64,000 bases of DNA from Bacteroidetes bacterium 43-16 (GTDB taxonomy: Bacteria > Bacteroidota > Bacteroidia > Chitinophagales > Chitinophagaceae), in NCBI GenBank assembly GCA_001897525.1, contig MKTB01000017.1:186001-250000 (forward strand), given 5' to 3'. Shown in pieces: positions 1-7,547 of the stretch (the first letter of the stretch is position 1; each line of letters begins with the position of its first letter). The translations under genes and the position numbers were made by a program. The notes under the pieces were generated by a model. It was not told where the DNA came from and searched no databases. It saw only the letters and a list, made by a program, of their open reading frames with translations.

Positions 1-1719
1 ATATAAAGTCTCATGTGTGCCCGATTGTACTACCGTACCATTTTGCATGACATAGATCTTATCCGCATCAATGATCTGGGAGAGGGAGTGGGATATAATG
101 ACCACCGTTCTCCCTTTTTTTATAGCATCCAGCGAGTTTTTGATGTGCTCAGTAGCGATTGCATCGAGGCTGGCCGTAGGTTCATCTAAAAGGATGATGG
201 GCGGATCTTTTAAGAACAGCCTGGCTATGGCGATGCGCTGCTGCTGGCCGCCTGAAAGCAGCGTGGCATCATAATCATATTGATCCGGCAGGCTCATGAT
301 CTGCTCGTGCAGGTAAGCCTTTTTTGCTGCCTCCCTGATCTCTTCCAGTGTTGCCTCTGTTTTGCCATACCGGATATTTTCTGCTATGCTGCCCTGGAAA
401 ATGTGGTTCTTTTGTAACACCAGGCCTATCTCACTTCTTAAGTGAGCATTGTTATAGTCAGCTAAAGAAATGCCGTCCAGCTGTATAGATCCGCTGTCGG
501 GCGTATAAAATTTGCTGAGCAGGTTAATGACCGTTGATTTGCCTGCCCCGCTCAATCCTACCAATGCGGTGGTTTTGCCGCTTTCAATATGGATCGATAC
601 ATCATGCAGGGCTTTTGTGCCATTAGGGTAATTAAAGTACACCTGGTCCACCTCGAAATTACCCCTTATCTCGTTATCGGTAACCGTACCTTCGGGCTCG
701 GCCTGGTCATCTGCATTTAAAATTTCAAAATAACTTTCTGCATAGATCATGGCATCATTCATGTCATCATATATACGGTGCAGTTGTCTTATGGGCGCAG
801 AAACATTGTTGAACAGCATAATGTGCAGCATGATGGCCCCTATGGTCATTTGCTGCTGCAATACCAGGTAGACCGTCAGCAATATGATGAGCACGACCCC
901 GATCTGTTCAATAAAGGTTTTGAGCCCGTCATAGAGAAAGCTGGCTTTCCTCGTGGCCAGCTGGCTGTCCATTAATTGCTTTTGCAGGTTCAGTTGTTTT
1001 TTGCCTTCCAGTTGTTCCCGTACAAAGCTTTTAATCACCATGATCGAATTGACAAGGTTCAGCAGGCCGGAGGTTTTTTGTTCGCGCTGGCTCCTTAGTC
1101 TTCTGCGTACACCACCCAGTTTCTTCGCCTGTTTTGCGGTTATATAAAAATAGATGGGTACGATAATGGTAGACACCAGTCCTACATATACATTCTGCAG
1201 GTACATGATGATGAGTGCAATAATGGCGCTGGAGAAAAGCGGCAGGATGTCGATAAAGAAATTCTGTACCAACTTTGTGAGGCTCTCAATGCCCCTGTCG
1301 ATACGGGTTTGCAGCTTCCCGGAACTATGGTCCTCGTCTGTGTAATAAGCTACTTTATACGTTAAGATCTTATCTATCGCGGCCTGGGCCAGTTTTGAAC
1401 TTACATTGATGCGGATCTTTTCTCCATAGAACTTTTGCCCGAAGTGGATAAAGATGTTCAATAATTCCTTGCCCAGTAAAATGATACTGATGAATATAAG
1501 CAGGGGAATGCCTTTTTGAAAAGAACCGGCGCTGCTGATCAGCTTGCTGACCTCATCTACGGTATATTTAAGTACAACCGGGTTGACCTGTGCGGTCACA
1601 GCGCCTATTAAGGTGAGCGTAAGCGTGCCTGCTATGAGCCATTTATAGGGCCTGGTATAGGGAGCAAGCTGCTTGTATATACTGTATAGATTGATTGTTT
1701 TTTGAAATCTTATGGGCAT
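1..1719 (-). CDS. ABC transporter, fused permease and ATPase (3' end cut by window)
   Basis: The reading frame starts at ATG 1719 and runs without a stop to base 1, giving the first 573 residues. The N-terminal part (about 1-320) is hydrophobic and fits the six-helix permease of type IV exporters (MsbA/multidrug type). The ATPase follows: Walker A GLSGAGKST near residues 386-394, a Q-loop region, the signature LSGGQQQRIAIARLF, Walker B IILLDEPTASLDA, and an H-loop in VVIISHSLSQI. The last visible residues are GTHETLY, so only the extreme C-terminus is missing. Half-transporters of this type work as dimers in the inner membrane and export lipids, peptides or drugs; the substrate cannot be told from sequence. 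The gene is divergent from the 2106 gene. Confidence 0.95.
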   Translation of the reverse strand, partial: MPIRFQKTINLYSIYKQLAPYTRPYKWLIAGTLTLTLIGAVTAQVNPVVLKYTVDEVSKLISSAGSFQKGIPLLIFISIILLGKELLNIFIHFGQKFYGEKIRINVSSKLAQAAIDKILTYKVAYYTDEDHSSGKLQTRIDRGIESLTKLVQNFFIDILPLFSSAIIALIIMYLQNVYVGLVSTIIVPIYFYITAKQAKKLGGVRRRLRSQREQKTSGLLNLVNSIMVIKSFVREQLEGKKQLNLQKQLMDSQLATRKASFLYDGLKTFIEQIGVVLIILLTVYLVLQQQMTIGAIMLHIMLFNNVSAPIRQLHRIYDDMNDAMIYAESYFEILNADDQAEPEGTVTDNEIRGNFEVDQVYFNYPNGTKALHDVSIHIESGKTTALVGLSGAGKSTVINLLSKFYTPDSGSIQLDGISLADYNNAHLRSEIGLVLQKNHIFQGSIAENIRYGKTEATLEEIREAAKKAYLHEQIMSLPDQYDYDATLLSGGQQQRIAIARLFLKDPPIILLDEPTASLDAIATEHIKNSLDAIKKGRTVVIISHSLSQIIDADKIYVMQNGTVVQSGTHETLY

Positions 1720-2010
1720 TCAGGAACTTAAAGGGTACCTATAAATATAAGGATAACTATGGATTTTGACCTTTATAAGATCCCTAAGTTTAAACATAAG
1801 TGTTTTGGGAGTGCTCCGGGTGGGAAAATATGCCTTTATAAAAGGGCCGGAGTGATACATATTTCCTATAGATTAATTTTTTTTGATATTTTTATCATCA
1901 TTTGCTATGTGAAATAAAATATTTTTTATTTACATTTGGTTAGCAATGTGAAATTAGTATAGCCAACAGCAGCGTGTGCCTCAGTCAAACTCCGAAAGAA
2001 TTTTTAAACT
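1720..2010. other. AT-rich divergent intergenic region
   Basis: No coding frame is supported. The stretch holds an exact TAnnTTTG box on the plus strand at 1931-1938 (TACATTTG) without a TTG at the usual distance, and an imperfect direct repeat (GCTATGTGAAAT near 1905, GCAATGTGAAAT near 1943). The promoter of the ABC transporter must lie here on the minus strand, but no clean consensus was found; TATATTTA near 1740-1750 on the minus strand is one mismatch away. Confidence 0.5.
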
Positions 2011-2041
2011 TTGTCAATTCAAAAGGGTTTAACTAAATTTG
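2011..2041 (+). promoter_or_regulatory. Promoter of the 2106 gene (TTG-N20-TAAATTTG)
   Basis: TTG at 2011-2013 and TAAATTTG at 2034-2041 with a 20-bp spacer match the Bacteroidota sigma-A consensus exactly. Transcription would start near 2046-2048, leaving a leader of about 60 nt. Confidence 0.7.
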
Positions 2042-2074
2042 CACACTTTAGAACTGGCTATCAATCGAAAATTG

Positions 2075-2100
2075 CTTATTTTTAAATCAAAGAAAATAAG
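2075..2100 (+). promoter_or_regulatory. Leader hairpin just upstream of the 2106 start
   Basis: CTTATTTT (2075-2082) and AAAATAAG (2093-2100) form an 8-bp stem with a 10-nt loop that ends next to the start region. It is followed by the three-codon frame ATG TTA TGA (2101-2109), whose stop overlaps the ATGATG start at 2106. A role in translation is only a suggestion; AT-rich 8-bp stems also arise by chance. Confidence 0.3.
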
Positions 2101-2105
2101 ATGTT

Positions 2106-2402
2106 ATGATGGTCGCGCAATTAAATGTATCAGAGATGAAATCAACAATGATCCAAAAAGAGGAGATTGAAAACTATTTGATGGTTCCTGCTGCCGAAGA
2201 CCGATCGAAAGAGCTGAAAAAAGAACTGGAATACGCTGTAAGATTGGGCAATGAGTATAAAGGGAAAACAATCATCACTTTTCTGACTTCTGAAGGGCCT
2301 TTGACTGTAGAGACTACAGTATGGTCTGCAACTGAAAATAGTATTCAGCTTAAAGGCGGTGTGATCATCCCTTTGAGCAGTATTATTATGGTTTCTTTCT
2401 AA
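2106..2402 (+). CDS. Conserved hypothetical small protein
   Basis: 98 residues, soluble, no signal peptide. Residues 12-55 are predicted mostly helical and charged (KEEIENYL, AEDRSKELKKELEYAV). The rest alternates like a small beta barrel (GKTIITFLTSEGPLTVETTVW, then SIQLKGGVIIPLSSI), suggesting a helix followed by an SH3- or Sm-like fold. I do not recognise a named family. ATGATG at 2106 gives two adjacent starts and a third Met lies at residue 11. It has its own exact promoter and is followed by a strong terminator, so it is probably monocistronic and transcribed well. Function unknown. Confidence 0.75.
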   Translation: MMVAQLNVSEMKSTMIQKEEIENYLMVPAAEDRSKELKKELEYAVRLGNEYKGKTIITFLTSEGPLTVETTVWSATENSIQLKGGVIIPLSSIIMVSF

Positions 2403-2428
2403 GCCATTGTTTGAATAACTAATTTCGA

Positions 2429-2466
2429 GGATAATTTCTTTTAAAAGAAATTATCCTTTTATTTTT
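2429..2466 (+). terminator. Rho-independent terminator of the 2106 gene
   Basis: A perfect 28-bp palindrome (2429-2456, arm GGATAATTTCTTTT) is followed by TTTTATTTTT. The T-run overlaps the TATTTTTG box (2460-2467) that precedes the next gene. Confidence 0.85.
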
Positions 2467-2467
2467 G
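2460..2467 (+). promoter_or_regulatory. Putative -7 box TATTTTTG directly before the glycosyltransferase
   Basis: An exact TAnnTTTG match ends 4 nt before ATG 2472, so a transcript starting from it would be leaderless or nearly so. No TTG is found 19-21 bp upstream, where the terminator stem sits instead, which lowers confidence. Confidence 0.4.
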
Positions 2468-2471
2468 TGCT

Positions 2472-3593
2472 ATGAGGATAGGGGTAAATACAAGATTGTT
2501 TTTGAAAGGGAAGCTGGAAGGAATAGGCTGGTTCATGCATGAGACTTTAAAGCGAATGGTGGTGAACCATCCCGAGCATGAGTTCTATTTCTTCTTTGAC
2601 CGGCCCTATGACGAAAGTTTTATTTTTGCGCCCAATGTTACTCCCGTTGTGCTTTCCCCGCAGGCAAGGCATCCCGTACTTTTTTATATCTGGTTTGAAT
2701 GGTCGATAACGAGGGCATTAAAAAAGTATAAAATTGATGTCTTCCTTTCTCCCGACAATTATGCAAGTCTGAGCACCAAAGTGCCTACCTGCCTGGTGGT
2801 TCATGATCTCGCTTTTGAGCATTACCCCAAATTTGTGAACAAGACACACCTGATGCATTACAAAAGATATGTACCCAGGTTTGTGCGTAAAGCCAGTCGT
2901 GTCGTGGCCGTTTCGGAGTTTACGAAGCAGGATATCATCAGTCGCTATGGCGTTGAGCCGGATAAGATAGACATTGTGTACAATGGGGCACATGAGCTCT
3001 ACCAGCCACTTTCATACGAAGCCAAGCAGGCAATTAAAGAGCAATATACAGACGGTAAGCAGTTTTTCCTGTTTACAGGTTCCCTGCATCCCCGGAAAAA
3101 TGTCATTAACCTATTGAAGGCATTTGTGAAATTCAAGCGCAGGCAGAAAAGCCCGATGAAGCTGGTGATCGTAGGACGTATGGCCTGGCTGGCAAAAGAG
3201 ATAGAAGAAGCTAAGGCCAAAATGCCTTTTAAAGAAGAGGTGATCTGGCTGGGTTATGTGGATATTGAAGAGTTGGCAAAAATTACGGCCTCGGCCTATG
3301 CTATGGTATATCCTTCCCTGTTTGAAGGGTTTGGTATTCCCATCCTGGAAGCCCTCAAATCGGGTGTGCCGGCGATCGCATCTGATACTTCTTCTATGCC
3401 CGAAGTATTAGGAAATGCGGGCATCTTAGTGAATCCTAAAGAGGTGGAGAGTATAGCTACTGCGATGGAAAAAATGTATAAAGATGAAGTATTAAGGAGT
3501 AAATTTATACAGGAAGCCGCCCTGCAAAGCCAGAAATTCAGCTGGGACAGAAGCGCCGAATTATTATATGATTCCATCATGAAATGTGTGTAA
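2472..3593 (+). CDS. GT4-family glycosyltransferase
   Basis: 373 residues, the usual size for a GT-B fold retaining glycosyltransferase of family GT4 (Glycos_transf_1). The C-terminal Rossmann domain shows the hinge FLFTGSLHPRKNV and the diagnostic EX7E motif in FEGFGIPILEAL (Glu285 and Glu293), which binds the nucleotide-sugar donor, followed by SGVPAIASDTSSMPEV. Likely role: transfer of a sugar from a nucleotide donor to a cell-envelope glycan or lipid; donor and acceptor cannot be read from the sequence. No signal peptide, so cytosolic or membrane-peripheral. Stop TAA is 3 nt before the yraN start, so the two are probably co-transcribed. Confidence 0.93.
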   Translation: MRIGVNTRLFLKGKLEGIGWFMHETLKRMVVNHPEHEFYFFFDRPYDESFIFAPNVTPVVLSPQARHPVLFYIWFEWSITRALKKYKIDVFLSPDNYASLSTKVPTCLVVHDLAFEHYPKFVNKTHLMHYKRYVPRFVRKASRVVAVSEFTKQDIISRYGVEPDKIDIVYNGAHELYQPLSYEAKQAIKEQYTDGKQFFLFTGSLHPRKNVINLLKAFVKFKRRQKSPMKLVIVGRMAWLAKEIEEAKAKMPFKEEVIWLGYVDIEELAKITASAYAMVYPSLFEGFGIPILEALKSGVPAIASDTSSMPEVLGNAGILVNPKEVESIATAMEKMYKDEVLRSKFIQEAALQSQKFSWDRSAELLYDSIMKCV

Positions 3594-3596
3594 ACA

Positions 3597-3956
3597 ATGG
3601 CGGCAGGCAATCTCGGCAAAGGAAGGGCAGGTGAAAAAGCTGCCGTACAACTTTTAAGGGATAAAGGACACTCCATCCTGTTTGAAAACTACCGCTGGCA
3701 ACACAAAGAGATTGACATCATTTCCCTGGATGGAGCTGTGCTGGTATTCACCGAAGTGAAGACGAGGACAAGCTTTAGCTACGGGTACCCGGAAGCCGCT
3801 GTGGATGCGCGCAAGCAGGCACATATGAAAGCAGCAGCGGAAGTTTTTTTAGCGGACCATCCCGAGTTTCTACAACTCAGGTTCGATACCATTGGCATTT
3901 TGATCAGCGGTGATCAGGTCATAGAGATGGTGCATTGGGAAGCTGCTTTTTATTGA
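3597..3956 (+). CDS. yraN: YraN/UPF0102 family nuclease-like protein
   Basis: 119 residues, standard for UPF0102. It shows the family pattern GRAGEKAAVQLL, ENYRWQHKEIDII and VLVFTEVKTRTSFSYGYPEAAV, the E-x-D...E-x-K arrangement of a restriction-endonuclease-like fold. The family is linked to Holliday-junction or DNA processing, but its biochemical role is poorly established. It begins 3 nt after the glycosyltransferase stop and ends by overlapping the convergent L,D-transpeptidase by 7 bp (3950-3956), so there is no room for a terminator between them. Confidence 0.93.
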   Translation: MAAGNLGKGRAGEKAAVQLLRDKGHSILFENYRWQHKEIDIISLDGAVLVFTEVKTRTSFSYGYPEAAVDARKQAHMKAAAEVFLADHPEFLQLRFDTIGILISGDQVIEMVHWEAAFY

Positions 3957-4642
3957 TGGTCCTTATCGTAAATTTCCATCAGTACAGGCTTCGTACTGTT
4001 ATCAATTATTTTGGCCAGGCTCTGTAAGAATTCAGGAGAGACCGTAGGGCAGCCTTCGCTCTGGCAGATGGGATAGGGATGTACCTCCGCATCGGGTACG
4101 CAGGAGTGGGAATGTAATACCACGAACCTTTCAAAAGCATTATTATTGGAAGCGTCCAGCCCATACATTTTATAGGCCAGTCCAAATTTTCCCTGGTAAG
4201 CTTGCCCGATCTTATACTTTCCCAGTGAAGTGCAACCGCCCCCCACAACATTATTGTATTTCCTGCCCACCAGGGCCCCTTCATAACAATTACCATGGGT
4301 GACCAATGCAGACTGGCGGATCTTTTTCTGGTTCCAGTCATAGATATGAAATCTCTTTTTACCGGAGGACTGTTTCATGTCTATAATGAAAAAAATGCTG
4401 GTATCATAGCCGTTCTTGCGCGCATAAGCTGCAAGGCCCCTTGCTTTCTCCGTGATCTCTTCCAGCTTGGTATCATTCAGTTCTACTGCCATAAAAGTAG
4501 AATCAATACTGCGTTTACCCAGTCCCAGGTAAGCTTTCGTGCTGTTAAAGTTGACCAGTGCAAAGATCAGTATACCGGCAATAAAGGCCAGTAAGACAAG
4601 GAGCAGGATTTTTTTCAATTGTTGCAGTATTTTGATGTGCAA
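3950..4642 (-). CDS. Murein L,D-transpeptidase catalytic-domain protein (YkuD_2 type)
   Basis: 230 residues: one N-terminal membrane anchor or uncleaved signal (about 11-31, ILLLVLLAFIAGILIFAL), then a periplasmic domain. The catalytic segment reads VLHSHSCVPDAEVHP followed by SEGCPTVS, with Cys198 as likely nucleophile, matching YkuD_2 proteins that act on peptidoglycan peptide cross-links. The start is not ATG: TTG at 4642 is used here, and a second TTG at 4618 (MKKILLLV) would also give a good membrane segment; an in-frame TAA lies further upstream without any intervening ATG. Convergent with yraN (7-bp overlap) and divergent from the ABC-F gene. Confidence 0.88.
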   Translation of the reverse strand: MHIKILQQLKKILLLVLLAFIAGILIFALVNFNSTKAYLGLGKRSIDSTFMAVELNDTKLEEITEKARGLAAYARKNGYDTSIFFIIDMKQSSGKKRFHIYDWNQKKIRQSALVTHGNCYEGALVGRKYNNVVGGGCTSLGKYKIGQAYQGKFGLAYKMYGLDASNNNAFERFVVLHSHSCVPDAEVHPYPICQSEGCPTVSPEFLQSLAKIIDNSTKPVLMEIYDKDHQ

Positions 4643-4764
4643 TTTAGAAAGAGCTTTTGTTTTAATTTGGTTAAATTTGCGGCTTGAAAAACATAAAGGT
4701 TACTCATTCCTGTTTTGTGGCCTTTTGAATTGAAATTTTAGCGAACAATAATAGACTATATAAA

Positions 4765-6708
4765 ATGCTTTTAGCACTTAACAATGTATCTTTTTCTTTT
4801 GGTGCCCGTACCATGCTGAACGAAGCCAGCTGGCAGATCGGGGAAGGGGAAAGGATAGGCCTGATCGGGCCGAACGGCGCGGGTAAATCTACCTTGCTGC
4901 GCCTGATCATGGGCGAATATAGTATCAATGGTGGCTCTATCCAGAAGGCCAATGATACGACCATAGGGTTCTTTAACCAGGACCTCCTGAGCTTTGCTAC
5001 AGACGACAGCATCCTGTCCGTTTGTATGATGGCTTATGAGAAAGCGGCTCAATTGGAAAAGCAGATCGAGGCCATGACCAAAGAGCTGGAAACAAAATAT
5101 GAAGATGAGGACCTCTTGCTTAAATACAGTGAACTATTACATGAGTTTGAGCTGGCCGGTGGTTATGAGATGGAACATAAGGCAGCAGCCGTTTTAGAAG
5201 GGCTGGGCTTTAGCACCAGGGACCTGCACAGGGCTTACAACCAGTTCTCCGGTGGATGGCGTATGCGTGTGCTGCTGGCAAAGATCATGCTGCAGCAACC
5301 GGATATCCTGATGCTCGATGAGCCTACCAACCACCTGGATTTACCGTCTATTGAGTGGCTGGAGAAATACCTGCAGTCCTACCCGGGCACGGTGATCATC
5401 GTGTCGCATGACCGCTTTTTCCTGGACCGCATGGTGACCAAAACGGTAGAACTGTTTATGCAAAAGCTGCATATCTATTCCGGTAACTATTCTTTCTATG
5501 AAGAGGAGAAGGCTTTAAGGATGGAGTTCCTGGAGCGTGAATATGAGAACCAGCAAAAGTTTATCAAACAGCAGGAGCGCTTCATTGAACGCTTTAAGGC
5601 CAAAGCCTCAAAAGCGGCACAGGCACAGAGTTTGATGAAAAAACTGGATAAGCTGGAGCGTATAGAACTGAATGATGACTCAGGGCCAAGGATGAACATC
5701 AACTTTGAAGTAGGTGTGACTCCGGGTAAGATTATCTGTGAGCTGAAAAAAGTATCTAAATCCTATGGCGACCTGCAATTGCTGAACAATGCAGATGCCG
5801 AGATCCTGCGTGGCGATAAGATCGCTTTAGTAGGGGCCAATGGTAAAGGTAAATCTACCCTGATGCGTATCGTTACCGGCGGCGAGTCTTTTGAAGGGGA
5901 GCGCAGCGGATGGCATAATGTGGTGCCGAGCTTCTATGCACAGCACCAGCTGGAGAGTTTAAATGTAGAAAATACCATCCTGGATGAACTGAAATCCTGT
6001 GGCAGTAATAAGACAGAGGTGCAGTTGCGCCAGTTATTGGGCTGTTTCCTGTTCTCGGGAGATGATGTATTTAAGAAGATAAAGGTATTATCCGGGGGAG
6101 AGAAAGCCCGTGTGGCCTTGTCTAAGGTAATTACCAGTAATGCCAACTTCCTGCTGCTCGATGAGCCTACCAACCACCTGGACATACAGTCTGTGGAGTT
6201 GTTGATAGAGGCCCTGCAGCAGTATGAAGGTACTTACATCATTATTTCGCATGACCGCTATTTTGTGAGCCAGACGGCAAACAAGTATTGGGAGATCGAG
6301 GCCGGTAAGGTGAATTCTTTTGAAGGACCTTACGAGGAGTGGATGTATTACAAAGAGAAAAAAGCTAAGGAACTGGCAGCAGCTACTGCGACGGTGAAAG
6401 TGGAAAAACCTAAGGAAGCTCCTAAAGTTGAAGCGCCTAAGCCACAACAGGTGAATAAGGAGCAGCAGAAGGAATTGCAAAAATTGCAGAAGCAATTGGA
6501 AAAACTGGAGCAGCAGATACAGGATGCAAAAAAGAATAAAGTAAAGTTTGAGGCCGCTTTAGGTGACCCTGCTGTATATGCTGATAAGAATAAATTCAAA
6601 GCTGCAGAAGCAGACTATCAAAAACAAAGTAATGAGGTGACACAGCTGCAAAGCCAGTATGACACTTTATTTGATAAAATGATGGAGCTGGAAGAAGGGA
6701 ATGGATAG
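4765..6708 (+). CDS. ABC-F family ATPase
   Basis: 647 residues with two ATPase domains and no membrane helices. Domain 1: Walker A GPNGAGKST (35-43), signature FSGGWRMRVLLAKI, Walker B ILMLDEPTNHLD. A charged linker (about 245-300, EREYENQQKFIKQQERFIERF) joins domain 2: GANGKGKST (about 357-365), LSGGEKARVALSKV, LLLDEPTNHLD. The C-terminal about 100 residues are a coiled coil (EQQKELQKLQKQLEKLEQQ), as in Uup/YdiF-type ABC-F proteins. ABC-F proteins act on the ribosome E site (translation quality control or antibiotic protection) or on DNA (Uup). Which subgroup this is needs a tree. A lone TAAATTTG box lies at 4672-4679. Confidence 0.93.
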   Translation: MLLALNNVSFSFGARTMLNEASWQIGEGERIGLIGPNGAGKSTLLRLIMGEYSINGGSIQKANDTTIGFFNQDLLSFATDDSILSVCMMAYEKAAQLEKQIEAMTKELETKYEDEDLLLKYSELLHEFELAGGYEMEHKAAAVLEGLGFSTRDLHRAYNQFSGGWRMRVLLAKIMLQQPDILMLDEPTNHLDLPSIEWLEKYLQSYPGTVIIVSHDRFFLDRMVTKTVELFMQKLHIYSGNYSFYEEEKALRMEFLEREYENQQKFIKQQERFIERFKAKASKAAQAQSLMKKLDKLERIELNDDSGPRMNINFEVGVTPGKIICELKKVSKSYGDLQLLNNADAEILRGDKIALVGANGKGKSTLMRIVTGGESFEGERSGWHNVVPSFYAQHQLESLNVENTILDELKSCGSNKTEVQLRQLLGCFLFSGDDVFKKIKVLSGGEKARVALSKVITSNANFLLLDEPTNHLDIQSVELLIEALQQYEGTYIIISHDRYFVSQTANKYWEIEAGKVNSFEGPYEEWMYYKEKKAKELAAATATVKVEKPKEAPKVEAPKPQQVNKEQQKELQKLQKQLEKLEQQIQDAKKNKVKFEAALGDPAVYADKNKFKAAEADYQKQSNEVTQLQSQYDTLFDKMMELEEGNG

Positions 6709-6803
6709 TGATGGGTGATGGGTGATGAGTGATTAGTGAAAAGGGAGAAGTGAATAGTGAATAATGAAAAGGGAATAGGGTAATGTGGTGAATAATGTAA
6801 AGT
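6709..6803 (+). repeat. Low-complexity G/A/T-rich spacer with degenerate short repeats
   Basis: Starting at the ABC-F stop, variants of GTGATGGGTGATGAGTGA and GTGAATAGTGAATAATGAAAAGG run on one strand with almost no cytosine. This is not coding and passes into the 16-bp tandem array. Confidence 0.6.
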
Positions 6804-6883
6804 GAGCAATAATTAAAGGGAGCAATAATTAAAGGGAGCAATAATTAAAGGGAGCAATAATTAAAGGGAGCAATAATTAAAGG
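6804..6883 (+). repeat. Five tandem copies of a 16-bp unit
   Basis: The unit GAGCAATAATTAAAGG is present five times without mismatch (6804, 6820, 6836, 6852, 6868). Each junction re-creates AAAGGGAGC, the outer part of the 5' arm of the terminator stem that follows, so the array looks like repeated slippage from that arm. Confidence 0.95.
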
Positions 6884-6921
6884 GAGCGGGAAATTGCGTA
6901 GCAATTTCCCGCTCCCTTTTT
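6879..6921. terminator. Strong bidirectional terminator between ABC-F and lrp
   Basis: GGGAGCGGGAAATTGC (6882-6897), loop GTA, and its perfect complement (6901-6916). The stem extends to 19 bp with flanking AAA/TTT, and a T-run follows on the plus strand. It serves the convergent ABC-F (plus) and lrp (minus) genes. Confidence 0.93.
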
Positions 6922-6942
6922 ATTCTTTAAATATAATGCTGC

Positions 6943-7410
6943 TTAAGGAATTCTGAATGCGGTTTCGCATTTGATCTCTGAAAGCACAATATTGCTTTGG
7001 AAATGATCGATGTGTGGTAAAGTAGAGAATACATCTACCAGGAATTGGTTGTAGGCTTCAATGTCCTGAACCACAATTTTCATCAGGTAATCGTATTGAC
7101 CTGAAAGGGTAACGGCTTCTACTACTTCGGGTATTTCTCTTACGGCAGATTCAAATTGCATCTGCGCATCTTTGGATTGTTCTTTTAAAGTCAGGCTACA
7201 ATATGCAACTACTTTCAGTCCCAATGTATTTCTGTTCAGCAAAGCAACATAGCCGCTAATGATACCGGCTTCTTCCATGTTTTTAATCCTTTCATACGTA
7301 GGTGTGAAAGAAAGCTGGATCCTGGAGGCGATTTCCTTCACGGAAAGTTTGGCATCTTTTTGCAGGATCTCTAAGATCTGTTTGTTTTTATCGTCTATTT
7401 GATGTTTCAT
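6943..7410 (-). CDS. Lrp/AsnC family transcriptional regulator
   Basis: 155 residues, the standard length. The N-terminal winged helix begins IDDKNKQILEILQKDAKLSV and continues KEIASRIQLSFTPTYERIK (recognition helix about 33-45). The C-terminal RAM domain (about 65-150) carries VEAVTLSGQYDYLMKIVV, where amino acids are bound in the family. Lrp/AsnC proteins bind DNA as dimers to octamers and respond to amino acids. A TATATTTG box at 7428-7435 lies close upstream. Neighbours (ccmF, ABC-F) do not point to a particular regulon. Confidence 0.93.
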   Translation of the reverse strand: MKHQIDDKNKQILEILQKDAKLSVKEIASRIQLSFTPTYERIKNMEEAGIISGYVALLNRNTLGLKVVAYCSLTLKEQSKDAQMQFESAVREIPEVVEAVTLSGQYDYLMKIVVQDIEAYNQFLVDVFSTLPHIDHFQSNIVLSEIKCETAFRIP

Positions 7411-7427
7411 GTAGATTATCTATTCGT

Positions 7428-7435
7428 CAAATATA
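7428..7435 (-). promoter_or_regulatory. -7 box TATATTTG of lrp
   Basis: Exact TAnnTTTG on the minus strand, 18 nt before the lrp ATG; no TTG at the expected spacing was found. Confidence 0.45.
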
Positions 7436-7547
7436 TTAAGTTTCTAATGAGTCATTGACATTTAACAGTATAATTTTTATTATTTTTTGATTTATATCAA
7501 TTATCTATTTAATGCAATATTTTTAATTTCGTTTCCTGGCCGCAAAG

